Positions 50,225 through 60,445 are shown, counted from the first letter of the stretch. The stretch: 64,000 bases of DNA from Vibrio marinisediminis (GCF_014050145.1 NZ_JACFYF010000002.1:62001-126000), one strand, 5' to 3'. Translations and numbers: made by a program. Notes: a model not told the origin generated them from the sequence alone.

Positions 50225-50845
50225 CTACTCAAACGGCGCAGGATCACCCGAGCCAATACGTGCAATTTGAGGTTCATCTTCGCTAAAGTCGACCACTGTT
50301 GTTGGCTGCTCGCCTAAGTAACCACCATTTAGGATTACATCAACCGCATGCTCTAGTTTATCACGAATATCTTCAGGGTCAGACTCGGTAAAGTCATTAC
50401 CTGGCAATATCAACGATGTCGACATAAGTGGTTCACCAAGCGCTTCCAATAAATCTAGTGCAATACGGTTATCAGGTATACGAATACCGATGGTTTTGCG
50501 CTTAGCATTCATTAGACGGCGTGGTACTTCCTTAGTTCCTTTAAAAATGAAGGTGTAAGGACCCGGTGTATTATTTTTTAGTAAGCGAAATGCGACGTTA
50601 TCAACGCGAGCGTAAAGTGAGATTTCAGACAAATCACGGCAAAGCAGTGTGAAATTGTGTTTCTCATTCAAACGACGAATTTGACAAATACGCTCAAGCG
50701 CTTGCTTGTTTTCGAGTTGGCAGCCAAGTGCGTAACCAGAGTCAGTAGGATAAACCACCACACCCCCATTACGAATGATTGCTACCGCTTGGTTAATCAA
50801 GCGAGCCTGTGGGTTTTCAGGATGCACATAAAAAAACTGGCTCAT
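50225..50845 (-). CDS. yciO: YciO, Sua5/YrdC-family protein
   Basis: A 206-residue protein with the YrdC dsRNA-binding-like fold. Motifs are GGVVVYPTDSGYALGC, the KR-type RRLNEKHNFTLLCRDL, TPGPYTFIF and TIGIRIPDN. The family makes threonylcarbamoyl-AMP for the t6A tRNA modification, but YciO-type members are separate from TsaC and have no firmly assigned role, so only the YciO name is given. GAGGAA precedes the ATG. It lies 22 bases after rnm and 127 before rluB, all on the same strand. Confidence 0.92.
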   Translation of the reverse strand: MSQFFYVHPENPQARLINQAVAIIRNGGVVVYPTDSGYALGCQLENKQALERICQIRRLNEKHNFTLLCRDLSEISLYARVDNVAFRLLKNNTPGPYTFIFKGTKEVPRRLMNAKRKTIGIRIPDNRIALDLLEALGEPLMSTSLILPGNDFTESDPEDIRDKLEHAVDVILNGGYLGEQPTTVVDFSEDEPQIARIGSGDPAPFE

Positions 50846-50867
50846 GGTAATTCCTCATTAATAGAGC

Positions 50868-51731
50868 TTAGCTCTCTGGCGTATCGCTATGTGAAGGCTC
50901 GATACCCCAATCTTTCCATACTGGTTCTACGCCGGATGGCAACCAGAGGTTTCGTCCCAATTCCATCCACGGAGATGGATAATGGAAGTCGCTACCTTGG
51001 GACGCTAATAGTTTGTATTGTATAGCATAATCCGCCAAGTTGCGTCTTTCTTGTTGCGCTTGCTGTGGTTGTGCCACTTCCATTGCGTCACCACCAGCCT
51101 CAACAAACGCTGAGATTAAGCGCTTAATCCACTTAGCGGTCAAGTTATATCGCGCTGGATGAGCCAACACCGCCTGTCCGCCCGCAGCATGAATAGCGGC
51201 AACGGCTTCACTCATGGTGCACCAGTTTGGAGGTACATAACCGGGATTATTACGGGTGAGGTACTTCTTAAACACTAACTGCATGGTTTTCGCGTAACCA
51301 TTTTCAACTAGCCAAGCAGCAAAGTGGGCACGAGTGATCGGTGCACCATTGGCTATTTGGCTTACTTCAGCAAAAACACCTTCTCGGGTCGCTTTCTCTA
51401 AACGACTCGCTATCAGTTCGGCGCGCACTTCTCGGCGTTGTTGCTGTTCTAAGATAAGGCTTTGCAGAGCGGGATTTTGCGTATCAATATTCAAACCAAC
51501 AATATGGATATCTTTATTTTCCCATACCGTTGACACTTCAATGCCATCGATGATTTGTAGCTTTAGATTGCTCTCCGCCACATATTGTTTCGCAGTGGCT
51601 AAAGCATCAACAGTATCGTGATCGGTAATCGCTAAAACATCGAGATCAAAACTTACTGCACGATCAACCAGCTCTTCTGGACTAAGCCTACCATCTGAAG
51701 ACGTAGTGTGGCTGTGTAAATCAATTCGCAT
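50868..51731 (-). CDS. rnm: RNase AM (PHP-domain 5'-3' exonuclease)
   Basis: A 287-residue PHP-family metalloenzyme, YciV in older naming. The metal ligands are in [17 protein letters not shown] (residues 4-20), [11 protein letters not shown], and GSDFHYPS near the C-terminus. E. coli RNase AM trims 5' ends of rRNAs and degrades short RNAs including pAp-type nucleotides. The first gene of a leftward rnm-yciO-rluB group, it begins 80 bases from trpL on the other strand, so its promoter overlaps the trp control region. Confidence 0.92.
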   Translation of the reverse strand: MRIDLHSHTTSSDGRLSPEELVDRAVSFDLDVLAITDHDTVDALATAKQYVAESNLKLQIIDGIEVSTVWENKDIHIVGLNIDTQNPALQSLILEQQQRREVRAELIASRLEKATREGVFAEVSQIANGAPITRAHFAAWLVENGYAKTMQLVFKKYLTRNNPGYVPPNWCTMSEAVAAIHAAGGQAVLAHPARYNLTAKWIKRLISAFVEAGGDAMEVAQPQQAQQERRNLADYAIQYKLLASQGSDFHYPSPWMELGRNLWLPSGVEPVWKDWGIEPSHSDTPES

Positions 51732-51747
51732 ATTTAATTCTTAAGGG

Positions 51748-51780
51748 TTGACAGTAAATAAAAATACTAGTTAACTAGTA
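51748..51780 (+). promoter_or_regulatory. trp promoter and TrpR operator
   Basis: A -35 box TTGACA (51748-51753) and a -10 box TTAACT (51771-51776) are 17 bases apart. The -10 box lies inside a perfect 16-base palindrome TACTAGTTAACTAGTA (51765-51780), which is the known TrpR operator core ACTAGTTAACTAGT. Tryptophan-bound TrpR would block polymerase directly. The arrangement equals that of E. coli trp. Confidence 0.93.
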
Positions 51781-51811
51781 CGCAATTACAAACTAATTCG
51801 TAAGACACGCT

Positions 51812-51937
51812 ATGTTACAAGAATTTAACCAAAAGCAGAAAGCAAAAGTGACTTTGATCTCACCTGAGCGTGAGATGTCAGAGCTAGCTTGGTGGCGCAC
51901 TTGGACAAGTTCTTGGTGGGCTAACGTGTACTTTTAA
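51812..51937 (+). CDS. trpL: trp leader peptide
   Basis: A 41-residue leader peptide beginning MLQEFNQKQKAKVT. Its C-terminal part reads ELAWWRTWTSSWWANVYF and holds five tryptophan codons, two of them as WW pairs. Ribosome stalling here when charged tRNA-Trp is scarce should favour an antiterminator and let transcription reach trpE. It lies 32 bases after the operator and is followed by an attenuator hairpin 36 bases beyond its stop codon. This is longer than the 14-residue E. coli leader. Confidence 0.93.
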   Translation: MLQEFNQKQKAKVTLISPEREMSELAWWRTWTSSWWANVYF

Positions 51938-51972
51938 TTTATCGACACAACGATAAACATCTAAATCACAAG

Positions 51973-51996
51973 GCCCGCTAACTCAGCGGGCTTTTT
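51973..51996 (+). terminator. trp attenuator terminator
   Basis: The stem GCCCGCT/AGCGGGC with loop AACTC is followed by TTTTT. It lies between trpL and trpE and is the attenuator of the operon. Confidence 0.92.
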
Positions 51997-52128
51997 GTTT
52001 TTGTTGCGCATCTCACACTTAACTGTTTAAGGATTAAACGAATCACCCCCGACTAAGTTTGGGTCAACGTTTGCTTTATGCGAGACTGTGTAACAGGAAG
52101 TAATACAATTTTTTAATAAGGAGGTCTT

Positions 52129-53694
52129 GTGAACAAGACCATTACAATCAACAAGCTAGCAAAAGTGGATGTCATTCAGACTGAAGTGCCATACTCAGCC
52201 GATCCCACTCGTTTGTTTCATACCTTGTGTGAAAATAAAACCGATAGTTTGTTACTCGAATCTGCCGAGATCGATTCTAAGCAAAATTTAAAAAGCTTAT
52301 TGATTGTCGATTCCGCTGTACGCATCGTTTGTTATCGCCATCAAGTGACGATGACAGCTCTGACAGACAACGGCAAAGCGCTGCTGAGCCACGTTAAGCA
52401 CAACATCAACTCCGCTATTAAATTTGAACATCAAGCTGACAGCTTAACGCTGAACTTTACTGAACCGTGTAACACGTTGGACGAAGATTCACGACTGCGC
52501 GAAGCCTCATCTTTTGACGCACTTCGTCTTATTCAGCACAGTTTTGACCTACGCCATCAAGATAAGCACGCTTTGTTTCTTGGCGGGCTGTTTGCCTATG
52601 ATTTAGTCGCTAACTTTGAGCCACTAGGCGAAGCCAAAGCCACGAACCAATGCCCTGACTATGTGTTTTATGTCGCGGAGACTCTATTGGTGGTTGACCA
52701 CCAAACGCAAAGTTGCCAACTGCAAGCTACCCGTTTTGATGCACAAAGCAGTGCGGCAACCATAGAGAAAAGACTGGTCGAAATTGCACAGGCATGCTCA
52801 GAACCAAAACCGCTACCTGCGGCAGAAAAAGTGGATAATTTAGCGCCAGTCGCAAGCGTATCAGACGCAGACTTTTGCCAAACGGTACGTGATTTAAAGC
52901 GTTTTGTTGTTCAAGGCGACGTGTTCCAAGTCGTTCCTTCTCGTCGCTTTACTCTACCTTGCCCGTCCCCACTCGCCGCTTATAAACAGTTAAAACAAAG
53001 CAACCCCAGCCCTTACATGTTCTACATGCAAGACGAGCTTTTTACCCTGTTTGGCGCCTCTCCTGAAAGCGCATTGAAATATGAAACCAGTAATAACCAA
53101 GTTGAAATCTACCCAATAGCCGGAACGCGACGCCGTGGCAAGCGAGCAAATGGTGAGATTGATTTTGATTTAGACAGCCGCATTGAGCTGGAGCTGCGTA
53201 CTGACGGCAAAGAGAATGCTGAACACATGATGTTAGTCGACCTTGCTCGTAACGACGTGGCGCGTATTGCTCAAGCCGGTACTCGCCATGTAGCAGACCT
53301 ATTAAAAGTAGACCGTTACAGCCACGTGATGCATTTAGTCTCACGTGTGGTTGGTCAACTTCGCGAAGATTTGGATGCGCTGCACGCTTACCAAGCCTGC
53401 ATGAATATGGGTACTTTAACCGGTGCACCAAAAATTCGTGCCATGCAGTTGATTCGTGATGTTGAGCAAGCGCGCCGTGGCAGTTATGGCGGTGCCGTTG
53501 GCTACCTAACAGGTGAAGGCACCTTAGATACCTGTATTGTTATTCGCTCTGCTTACGTCGAAGGCGGGATAGCCCAAGTTCAAGCTGGTGCGGGCGTCGT
53601 ATTCGATTCTGACCCACAATCTGAAGCGGATGAAACTCGCGGTAAAGCCCAAGCGGTTATTTCTGCAATTCAAGTTGCACACCAACGCAGTTAA
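52129..53694 (+). CDS. trpE: Anthranilate synthase component I
   Basis: TrpE turns chorismate into anthranilate using ammonia from TrpG. It has 521 residues. The tryptophan feedback site LLLES is in residues 38-46 (TDSLLLESAEI). The catalytic domain has FQVVPSRRF, PIAGTRRRG, MLVDLARNDVARI and GGAVGYLTGEGTLDTCIVIR. The start is GTG with a perfect AAGGAGG ribosome-binding site, as is usual for this gene. It is the first structural gene of the operon and ends 13 bases before trpG. Confidence 0.97.
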   Translation: MNKTITINKLAKVDVIQTEVPYSADPTRLFHTLCENKTDSLLLESAEIDSKQNLKSLLIVDSAVRIVCYRHQVTMTALTDNGKALLSHVKHNINSAIKFEHQADSLTLNFTEPCNTLDEDSRLREASSFDALRLIQHSFDLRHQDKHALFLGGLFAYDLVANFEPLGEAKATNQCPDYVFYVAETLLVVDHQTQSCQLQATRFDAQSSAATIEKRLVEIAQACSEPKPLPAAEKVDNLAPVASVSDADFCQTVRDLKRFVVQGDVFQVVPSRRFTLPCPSPLAAYKQLKQSNPSPYMFYMQDELFTLFGASPESALKYETSNNQVEIYPIAGTRRRGKRANGEIDFDLDSRIELELRTDGKENAEHMMLVDLARNDVARIAQAGTRHVADLLKVDRYSHVMHLVSRVVGQLREDLDALHAYQACMNMGTLTGAPKIRAMQLIRDVEQARRGSYGGAVGYLTGEGTLDTCIVIRSAYVEGGIAQVQAGAGVVFDSDPQSEADETRGKAQAVISAIQVAHQRS

Positions 53695-53707
53695 AGGAGT
53701 AACTCAG

Positions 53708-54298
53708 ATGGCAAATATCGTATTTATCGACAACTTTGACTCGTTTACTTACAACTTAGTTGACCAGTTTCGCTCGCTTGGTCACCAGGTCACGATCTAT
53801 CGTAATCACATCGCCGCTCAGGTCATTGAAAAAGCCGTATTGGACCTTGCAAACCCTGTTGTACTCTTATCTCCGGGACCTGGAGCTCCTGCCGACGCAG
53901 GCTGCATGCCAGAGCTGATTCAACGCTTGAAAGGCAAAGTCCCAATGATCGGCATCTGTTTAGGTCATCAAGCAATTGTAGAGGCTTATGGTGGAAAGGT
54001 TGCCGGAGCGGGTGAAATTGTGCATGGTAAGGTATCAATGATGGAGCATCAGAACCACGCAATCTATAACAGCCTACCGTCACCCTTGGCAATTGCACGC
54101 TATCACTCTTTAGTCGCAACGCATGTGTCAAAGGAGTTAACGATTACCGCAGAAGTTGATGGTTTAGTCATGTCTGTCGTGCAAGAGCAAGACAAAGTGT
54201 GTGGTTTCCAATTCCACCCAGAGTCAATCATGACCACTTATGGAGCGACATTACTCGCCAATGCCATTGAATGGGCGCTAGAGCGAGCAAAAGGATAA
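53708..54298 (+). CDS. trpG: Anthranilate synthase component II, glutamine amidotransferase
   Basis: A 196-residue class I amidotransferase that supplies ammonia to TrpE. The triad is visible: C in GICLGHQAI (near residue 84), H and E in FQFHPESIMT near 170. NFDSFTYNLVDQF and LSPGPGAP are family motifs. In E. coli this domain is fused to TrpD; here it is free, as in vibrios. The start ATG 53708 has GGAG nearby; the long frame before it overlaps trpE and is not used. The next gene begins 10 bases on. Confidence 0.96.
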   Translation: MANIVFIDNFDSFTYNLVDQFRSLGHQVTIYRNHIAAQVIEKAVLDLANPVVLLSPGPGAPADAGCMPELIQRLKGKVPMIGICLGHQAIVEAYGGKVAGAGEIVHGKVSMMEHQNHAIYNSLPSPLAIARYHSLVATHVSKELTITAEVDGLVMSVVQEQDKVCGFQFHPESIMTTYGATLLANAIEWALERAKG

Positions 54299-54308
54299 GG
54301 AGACGATC

Positions 54309-55307
54309 ATGGAACAGATCATTAATAAGCTTTACGACCAGGAATCGCTGACTGAGCAAGAAAGCCAGCAGCTTTTCGATATTATTATCCGTGGTGAGTT
54401 AGACCCAATCTTGATGGCGTCAGCACTGACAGCCCTAAAAATTAAAGGTGAAACACCCGCTGAAATCGCCGGTGCGGCAAAAGCACTACTCGATAACGCA
54501 AACCCATTCCCTCGCCCAGAGTATGACTTTGCCGATATCGTCGGCACTGGTGGTGATGGGCATGACACCATTAATATTTCTACCACTGCCGCTTTTGTCG
54601 CTGCCGCATGTGGCTTAAAAGTGGCCAAGCATGGCAACCGTAGCGTATCAAGCAAATCAGGCTCATCTGATCTGCTTGATTCATTCGGAATTAATCTCGC
54701 CATGAGTGCTGATGATACTCGCAAAGCAGTTGATGATTTAGGGGTCGCTTTCCTATTCGCGCCGCAATATCACGGTGGCGTTCGCCATGCGATGCCAGTT
54801 CGCCAAACCATGAAAACGCGCACCATCTTTAATATTCTTGGTCCCCTGATCAACCCTGCTCGCCCTAACATCGAGCTAATGGGGGTTTATAGTGAAGAAC
54901 TGGTGCGCCCTATTGCAGAAACCATGCTAAAAATGGGTATGAAGCGCGCTGCCGTTGTGCATGGTAGCGGATTAGATGAAGTCGCGATTCACGGAGACAC
55001 CACGGTGGCTGAAATCATCGATGGTCAGATCCATGAATACACCTTGTCACCCGAAGACTTTGGTGTCGAACGCTTCCCACTCGAAGCCATCAAAGGCGGT
55101 GACCCGCAAGAGAACAAAGCCATTATAACTAACCTGTTAACTGGTCGTGGCAGCGACGCTCAATTAGGCGCTGTTGCCGTAAACGTTGCCCTTTTGATGC
55201 GTCTGTTTGGACATGAAGATTTAAAAGCCAACACTCAACAGGCAATCAAAGTGATGAACTCAGGTAAAGCATTTCAATTAGTTGAACAGTTAGCGGCACG
55301 CGGATAG
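54309..55307 (+). CDS. trpD: Anthranilate phosphoribosyltransferase
   Basis: TrpD joins anthranilate and PRPP to give phosphoribosyl-anthranilate. It has 332 residues and lacks a TrpG domain. The PRPP-binding motif is VGTGGDGHDTINISTT near residue 80, followed by KHGNRSVSSKSGSSDLLDSFG and NILGPLINPARP. AAGGAG precedes the ATG. It lies third in the operon, closely spaced to trpG and to trpCF nine bases downstream. Confidence 0.97.
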   Translation: MEQIINKLYDQESLTEQESQQLFDIIIRGELDPILMASALTALKIKGETPAEIAGAAKALLDNANPFPRPEYDFADIVGTGGDGHDTINISTTAAFVAAACGLKVAKHGNRSVSSKSGSSDLLDSFGINLAMSADDTRKAVDDLGVAFLFAPQYHGGVRHAMPVRQTMKTRTIFNILGPLINPARPNIELMGVYSEELVRPIAETMLKMGMKRAAVVHGSGLDEVAIHGDTTVAEIIDGQIHEYTLSPEDFGVERFPLEAIKGGDPQENKAIITNLLTGRGSDAQLGAVAVNVALLMRLFGHEDLKANTQQAIKVMNSGKAFQLVEQLAARG

Positions 55308-55316
55308 GAGCCAGTT

Positions 55317-56744
55317 ATGACACAACAACAAGACCATCTATCACAACATGTTTCAAAGCAAGAAGCACAAATGGCTGAAGTGTTGGCAAAAATTGTTGGT
55401 GATAAATACTTATGGGTTGAAGCGCGTAAACAAGCACAACCTTTGGCTAGCTTTGAGTCAGCACTAATCTCATCAGACCGTGATTTCTACCAAGCCCTAT
55501 CAGGCAGCAAAACTGCGTTTATCTTGGAATGTAAAAAAGCGTCACCATCAAAAGGCTTGATCCGAGATGACTTTGATCTCGACTACATCGCTTCCACTTA
55601 TGATAGCCACGCTGATGTGATTTCAGTGCTCACTGACGAAAAGTATTTCCAAGGCAGTTTCGATTTTCTACCGCAAGTTCGTCGCCATGCTCATCAGCCT
55701 ATTCTATGCAAAGACTTTATGGTTGATACCTATCAAGTCTACCTTGCGCGACACTACAGTGCTGACGCAATTTTATTGATGTTATCGGTATTAAATGATG
55801 AACAATATCAACAGCTCGCGGACGTAGCTCATTCACTTAATATGGGTATCCTAACTGAGATCAGCAACGAGGAAGAATTACACCGCGCCGTCAAACTGGG
55901 TGCGAAAGTGATCGGTATTAATAACCGTAACCTACGAGACTTAAGCACTGACCTTAATCGCACCAAAGAATTAGCACCAACCGTGCGCCAACTTGCTCCA
56001 CAAGCCATCATCATTTCAGAATCTGGTATTTATACCCACCAACAAGTGCGTGAGTTGTCAGAGTTTGCCGATGGATTTTTGATAGGCAGTTCACTAATGG
56101 CGGAAGACAACCTAGAACAAGCAGTGCGCAAAGTAACGCTAGGTCAAAACAAAGTCTGCGGACTTACCCACCCAGATGATGCAGCAAAAGCGTATCAGTC
56201 AGGTGCCGTATTTGGTGGCCTTATTTTTGTAGAAGCATCAAAACGCTTTGTCAGCCAAGAACAAGCGCGCATTGTGATGAGTGGCGCGCCGCTGCAATAC
56301 GTGGGCGTGTTCCAAAATCATCCCGCCGAGATTGTTGCTGAAGTGGCGACGCATTTGAATTTATCTGCGGTTCAGCTACACGGCAGTGAGTCTCAAGAAT
56401 ATGTTGATGTATTGCGTATCCAACTCCCCAAAGAGATTCAAATTTGGAAAGCCTATGGTGTCAGTAATCAAAAAGTGATGCGCCTGAGCAGAAACATCGA
56501 CCGTCATCTGTTGGATGCTCAAGTTGGTAACCAAAGCGGTGGCACCGGAAAAGTATTTGATTGGTCTTTAATTGGCTGTACTGAAGAAGTCATGCTAGCT
56601 GGCGGATTATCAGCAGATAATGCCCAGCAGGCTGGTCAACTCGGTTGCTTAGGATTAGACCTAAACTCGGGCGTAGAGAGCGCTCCAGGTAAAAAAGATT
56701 TAGTTAAGTTGCAACAAGCGTTTGCGGCAATCAGAGAGTATTAA
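55317..56744 (+). CDS. trpCF: Bifunctional indole-3-glycerol-phosphate synthase / PRA isomerase
   Basis: A 475-residue fusion. The N-terminal TrpC barrel (residues 15-270) has [22 protein letters not shown] and the catalytic LTEISNEEE and GINNRNLRD segments. The C-terminal TrpF barrel starts near [12 protein letters not shown] (the catalytic cysteine) and includes VQLHGSE and the late [12 protein letters not shown] and [12 protein letters not shown] phosphate-binding loops. TrpF isomerises phosphoribosyl-anthranilate and TrpC closes the indole ring. GGAG precedes the ATG. Confidence 0.96.
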   Translation: MTQQQDHLSQHVSKQEAQMAEVLAKIVGDKYLWVEARKQAQPLASFESALISSDRDFYQALSGSKTAFILECKKASPSKGLIRDDFDLDYIASTYDSHADVISVLTDEKYFQGSFDFLPQVRRHAHQPILCKDFMVDTYQVYLARHYSADAILLMLSVLNDEQYQQLADVAHSLNMGILTEISNEEELHRAVKLGAKVIGINNRNLRDLSTDLNRTKELAPTVRQLAPQAIIISESGIYTHQQVRELSEFADGFLIGSSLMAEDNLEQAVRKVTLGQNKVCGLTHPDDAAKAYQSGAVFGGLIFVEASKRFVSQEQARIVMSGAPLQYVGVFQNHPAEIVAEVATHLNLSAVQLHGSESQEYVDVLRIQLPKEIQIWKAYGVSNQKVMRLSRNIDRHLLDAQVGNQSGGTGKVFDWSLIGCTEEVMLAGGLSADNAQQAGQLGCLGLDLNSGVESAPGKKDLVKLQQAFAAIREY

Positions 56745-56755
56745 GGAAGAAAGCA

Positions 56756-57946
56756 ATGGCGAAGTTAGATGCCTATTTTGGTGAATATGGCGGTCAGTAT
56801 GTTCCGCAAATTTTGGTGCCTGCGCTAGATCAGCTAGAGCAAGCGTTTATTGATGCGCAGCAAGACCCTGCATTTCGAAGCGAGTTTATGTCGCTTCTGC
56901 AAGAGTACGCGGGTCGTCCTACTGCGTTAACACTTACACGTAACCTCACTGCAGGGACAAAAACCAAACTCTACCTCAAACGCGAAGATCTGCTTCACGG
57001 TGGTGCACACAAAACCAACCAAGTGTTGGGGCAAGCACTGCTCGCAAAGCGTATGGGCAAACACGAAATCATCGCCGAAACGGGCGCAGGGCAGCATGGC
57101 GTGGCAACCGCACTGGCATGTGCGCTACTTGGGCTCAAGTGCCGCGTTTATATGGGGGCGAAAGATGTTGAGCGTCAAAACCCTAACGTGTTTCGCATGA
57201 AACTGATGGGCGCAGAGGTCATTCCCGTCCATTCGGGCTCTGCAACATTAAAAGATGCCTGTAACGAAGCGCTGCGTGACTGGTCTGGAAGCTACGAAAC
57301 AGCGCATTACTTGCTGGGTACAGCGGCAGGTCCTCACCCATTCCCAACCATAGTGCGTGATTTCCAACGTATGATTGGTGAAGAGACGAAGAACCAAATC
57401 TTATCCCGAGAAGGTCGCCTACCAGACGCCGTCATTGCTTGTGTTGGTGGCGGTTCAAACGCGATTGGCATGTTTGCAGACTTCATCGAAGAAGAGAGCG
57501 TCCGCCTAATTGGTGTTGAGCCTGCGGGTAAAGGCATCGATACAGACCAACATGGTGCGCCGCTAAAACATGGCAAGACGGGTATCTTCTTCGGAATGAA
57601 AGCACCACTGATGCAAGATGAAAATGGGCAAGTTGAAGAATCATACTCTGTCTCGGCGGGACTTGATTTCCCGTCAGTCGGTCCACAACATGCTCACTTA
57701 AACGCCATCGGTCGCGCCGAATATGACAACGTAACTGACGATGAAGCACTAGAGGCATTCCAAGAGCTTGCACGCAGCGAAGGCATCATTCCTGCGCTAG
57801 AGTCTGCCCACGCGCTCGCTCATGCACTACGCATGGCACGCGAAAACCCACAACAAGAACAACTCTTGGTGGTTAACCTATCCGGTCGTGGTGACAAAGA
57901 CATTTTTACCGTTCACGACATTCTTGAACAAAAAGGAGTGATTTAA
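56756..57946 (+). CDS. trpB: Tryptophan synthase beta chain
   Basis: TrpB condenses indole and serine with PLP. It has 396 residues. The PLP lysine is in [12 protein letters not shown] (near residue 86), the phosphate-binding loop [10 protein letters not shown] near 232, and the catalytic glutamate in [11 protein letters not shown]. The N-terminus [15 protein letters not shown] is typical. AAGGA precedes the ATG. Its stop codon overlaps the trpA start by one base (TAATG), which couples translation of the two subunits. Confidence 0.98.
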   Translation: MAKLDAYFGEYGGQYVPQILVPALDQLEQAFIDAQQDPAFRSEFMSLLQEYAGRPTALTLTRNLTAGTKTKLYLKREDLLHGGAHKTNQVLGQALLAKRMGKHEIIAETGAGQHGVATALACALLGLKCRVYMGAKDVERQNPNVFRMKLMGAEVIPVHSGSATLKDACNEALRDWSGSYETAHYLLGTAAGPHPFPTIVRDFQRMIGEETKNQILSREGRLPDAVIACVGGGSNAIGMFADFIEEESVRLIGVEPAGKGIDTDQHGAPLKHGKTGIFFGMKAPLMQDENGQVEESYSVSAGLDFPSVGPQHAHLNAIGRAEYDNVTDDEALEAFQELARSEGIIPALESAHALAHALRMARENPQQEQLLVVNLSGRGDKDIFTVHDILEQKGVI

Positions 57947-58752
57947 TGGACCGTTATCAACAGATGTTTGACCGCTTAGGCAAACAAAGCCAAGGTGCCT
58001 TCGTTCCTTTTGTGACTGTGTGCGACCCTAACCCAGAACAGTCACTGCAGATCATGCGAACACTGGTGCTTGCGGGAGCCGATGCCTTGGAACTTGGCAT
58101 GCCCTTTTCTGACCCACTAGCGGACGGTCCAACCATTCAAGGGGCAAACATCCGCGCACTAAACTCTGGCGCTACGCCAGATATTTGCTTTGAATTGATT
58201 AGTAAGATTCGTGCTGAGTTTCCACAACTTCCGATTGGATTATTGATGTACGCAAACTTAGTCTTTTCCGGTGGGATTGAAAACTTCTATCAACGTTGTG
58301 CCGAAGCGGGAATCGACTCAGTACTGATCGCTGATGTTCCGACCAACGAGAGTGCAGAGTTTGTTGCCGCCGCAGAAAAATTTGGCGTTCACCCTATCTT
58401 TATTGCGCCACCTACCGCGAGTGATGAGACTCTTAAAACAGTGGCAGAACTGGGCAGTGGCTACACCTATTTGCTTTCCCGTGCAGGCGTAACAGGAGCA
58501 GAAACCAAAGCGAATATGCCAGTAAGCGATATGCTGGATCGATTAAACCAGTTTGATGCGCCACCCGCACTACTTGGCTTTGGTATTTCTGCTCCAGAAC
58601 AAGTTAAGCAAGCAGTCGATGCCGGAGCCGCCGGGGCCATTTCAGGTTCTGCCGTGGTAAAAATCATTGAAACACACCAATCTGAGCCACAACAAATGTT
58701 GGTAAAACTCGATAGTTTTGTCTCAGCAATGAAAGCCGCTACCCAGCAATAA
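57946..58752 (+). CDS. trpA: Tryptophan synthase alpha chain
   Basis: TrpA splits indole-3-glycerol phosphate to indole and glyceraldehyde-3-phosphate; indole tunnels to TrpB. It has 268 residues. The catalytic glutamate is in [18 protein letters not shown] (near residue 49), with the catalytic aspartate in the same motif (near 60). The phosphate-binding loops [11 protein letters not shown] and [12 protein letters not shown] are present. AAAAGGAG lies seven bases before the ATG. It closes the operon. Confidence 0.97.
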   Translation: MDRYQQMFDRLGKQSQGAFVPFVTVCDPNPEQSLQIMRTLVLAGADALELGMPFSDPLADGPTIQGANIRALNSGATPDICFELISKIRAEFPQLPIGLLMYANLVFSGGIENFYQRCAEAGIDSVLIADVPTNESAEFVAAAEKFGVHPIFIAPPTASDETLKTVAELGSGYTYLLSRAGVTGAETKANMPVSDMLDRLNQFDAPPALLGFGISAPEQVKQAVDAGAAGAISGSAVVKIIETHQSEPQQMLVKLDSFVSAMKAATQQ

Positions 58753-59072
58753 TCACAATTAGCTAAGTTCGATTTGTGCCAAAAACACAAGTCGAACTTA
58801 ATTTAACAATTGCAACATCCCCCTCTATTTCATTTATAAAAAACCATTCACCAACGAAATCGATCTTTCATTTTCTTACAAGCTAAACGTTTGCCATCTC
58901 CAAAACCGCACTCCATGTTGATAAAAACCACATTTTAATAAGCGTTTTTGTAAGCATTAGCATTGCCAAATGTAAACAATACGTGTAAAAACTTATTCGA
59001 CATTATTAACTATCATGCCAATTATGAATGGTGGTTAATACTGAGGATTTTTTATTATGTAGCACAGAGGTA
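58753..59072 (+). other. Gap between trpA and the symporter gene
   Basis: A 320-base gap that holds the trp operon terminator and the symporter promoter. No other gene is supported. Confidence 0.45.
58764..58805 (+). terminator. trp operon terminator hairpin
   Basis: A 15-pair stem TAAGTTCGATTTGTG/CACAAGTCGAACTTA with one T-G wobble and a seven-base loop ends 12 bases after trpA. Only a weak T-rich tail follows. Confidence 0.7.
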
Positions 59073-60329
59073 ATGGAAGTGTTAAAAGAAAAAGGTTTAC
59101 TAAAAAACATTGGGGTTCAAGTTGTCATCGCAATGATCGTTGGTACCGCCGTTGGTGCCATGATGGGTCAAGATGCGGTAATGTTCGCACCACTTGGTGC
59201 CATTTTTATTAATCTCATCAAAATGCTGGTGATTCCTTTGGTTGCAGTTGCTCTAATTTCTGGCGCAGCAGGCCTAGGTAATAGCCATGCGGCTGGCAAA
59301 GTAGGCGCAGTGACTCTTGGTTACTTTGGTCTAACTTCTGCTCTCGCCGTTGCTTTAGCCCTCATTATGGGCGAAGTGTTCCAACCAGGAATCGGTATCG
59401 ACGTGTCTGGCGTTGAAGGCATGTTTTCGTCCGAGTACGCTTCTAAAGGTGATCTACCCACTTTTTGGGCAACCATCACTGGTATGATCCCAACCAACGT
59501 TTTCCAATCACTAAACGAAGCAAACATTCTTCAAATTCTGGTTTTCTGCCTGTTTTTCGGCATTGCACTTTCTCAACAAGACGTTGAACGTCGCACCCCT
59601 ATTATCAACGGTGTAAATACTATCGTTGATAGCATGGTATGGATGATAAACAAGGTGATGGTCATTGCTCCTATCGGTGTATTTGGCTTGATGGCAGAAG
59701 CGGTAGGCACCTTCGGTTTTGGTGCGTTGATGGTCGTATTCAAGCTATTCATGGTTTATGTCGCCGCTATTCTCATCTTCGGCTTTGTGGTTTACCCAGC
59801 CATGATTCACCTGTTTACCAAAACATCAGCTAAGCAGTTCATCAGCGCGATGAAAAAACCTCAAGCGGTTGCTCTGTCTACGGCATCATCAATGGCAACG
59901 CTGCCTGTAACGATGGACACGGTAGAGCACGAGCTAAAAGTACGTAACTCTACCGCTTCTTTTGTATTGCCGTTAGGCGCTACCATCAATATGTCGGGTA
60001 ATGCTATTTACTACGGATTGGTCGCCATCTTCTTCGCTCAGTTGTTTAACATCGAGCTAGGCATGGGGGCATACATTGCTATCATCGTTACATCAACGCT
60101 AGGTGCAGTTGGACAAGCCGGTGTTCCAGGTCCTTCTTTCCTTGTGGTTGCCGTTCTTCTTGCAGCAGGTATTCCGATCGAAGGTCTACCGCTATTGTTT
60201 GCTTTAGACCGTATCTTTGACATGATTCGTACTGCACTTAACATCACCGGTGATGCAGCATGTGCAGTTATCGTTGATTCAATCATTGGCGAAAATGAGC
60301 AAGAACAAACAGTACAAAACTCAAATTAA
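59073..60329 (+). CDS. Dicarboxylate/amino acid:cation symporter (DAACS family)
   Basis: A 418-residue inner-membrane transporter of the glutamate/aspartate/C4-dicarboxylate symporter family (GltP, DctA, Glt-Ph type), with eight membrane helices and two re-entrant hairpins. HP1 reads STASSMATLPVT. The TM8 motif DRIFDMIRTALNITGD keeps the aspartates, arginine and asparagine that bind substrate and cation. The TM7 motif, normally NMDGT, reads NMSGN (about residues 306-310), which may change cation coupling. The start is uncertain: ATG 59073 is used; GAGG is better spaced for a GTG at 59079; ATG 59028 is also open. Confidence 0.85.
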   Translation: MEVLKEKGLLKNIGVQVVIAMIVGTAVGAMMGQDAVMFAPLGAIFINLIKMLVIPLVAVALISGAAGLGNSHAAGKVGAVTLGYFGLTSALAVALALIMGEVFQPGIGIDVSGVEGMFSSEYASKGDLPTFWATITGMIPTNVFQSLNEANILQILVFCLFFGIALSQQDVERRTPIINGVNTIVDSMVWMINKVMVIAPIGVFGLMAEAVGTFGFGALMVVFKLFMVYVAAILIFGFVVYPAMIHLFTKTSAKQFISAMKKPQAVALSTASSMATLPVTMDTVEHELKVRNSTASFVLPLGATINMSGNAIYYGLVAIFFAQLFNIELGMGAYIAIIVTSTLGAVGQAGVPGPSFLVVAVLLAAGIPIEGLPLLFALDRIFDMIRTALNITGDAACAVIVDSIIGENEQEQTVQNSN

Positions 60330-60353
60330 TGCTTATTAAATAAAGCGCACTAC

Positions 60354-60385
60354 AAAAAAATCCGCCTAACAATGGCGGATTTTTT
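60354..60385 (+). terminator. Terminator after the symporter gene
   Basis: The perfect stem AAAAAATCCGCC/GGCGGATTTTTT with an unpaired loop TAACAAT. Confidence 0.93.
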
Positions 60386-60419
60386 GTTTCTCGGTTTTTC
60401 AATGAAATAGACGTGATCG

Positions 60420-60445
60420 AAAAAAGCCCAGCTAAATGCTGGGCT
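60420..60445 (-). terminator. Terminator after the outer-membrane barrel gene
   Basis: Reading leftward, AGCCCAGC-ATTTA-GCTGGGCT is followed by a T-run. Confidence 0.88.

Noticed and set aside
53588-53707. Forty-codon N-terminal extension of trpG
   Set aside because: The extra residues overlap trpE and do not match any TrpG; the ATG at 53708 starts the conserved NIVFIDNFDSFTYN segment.
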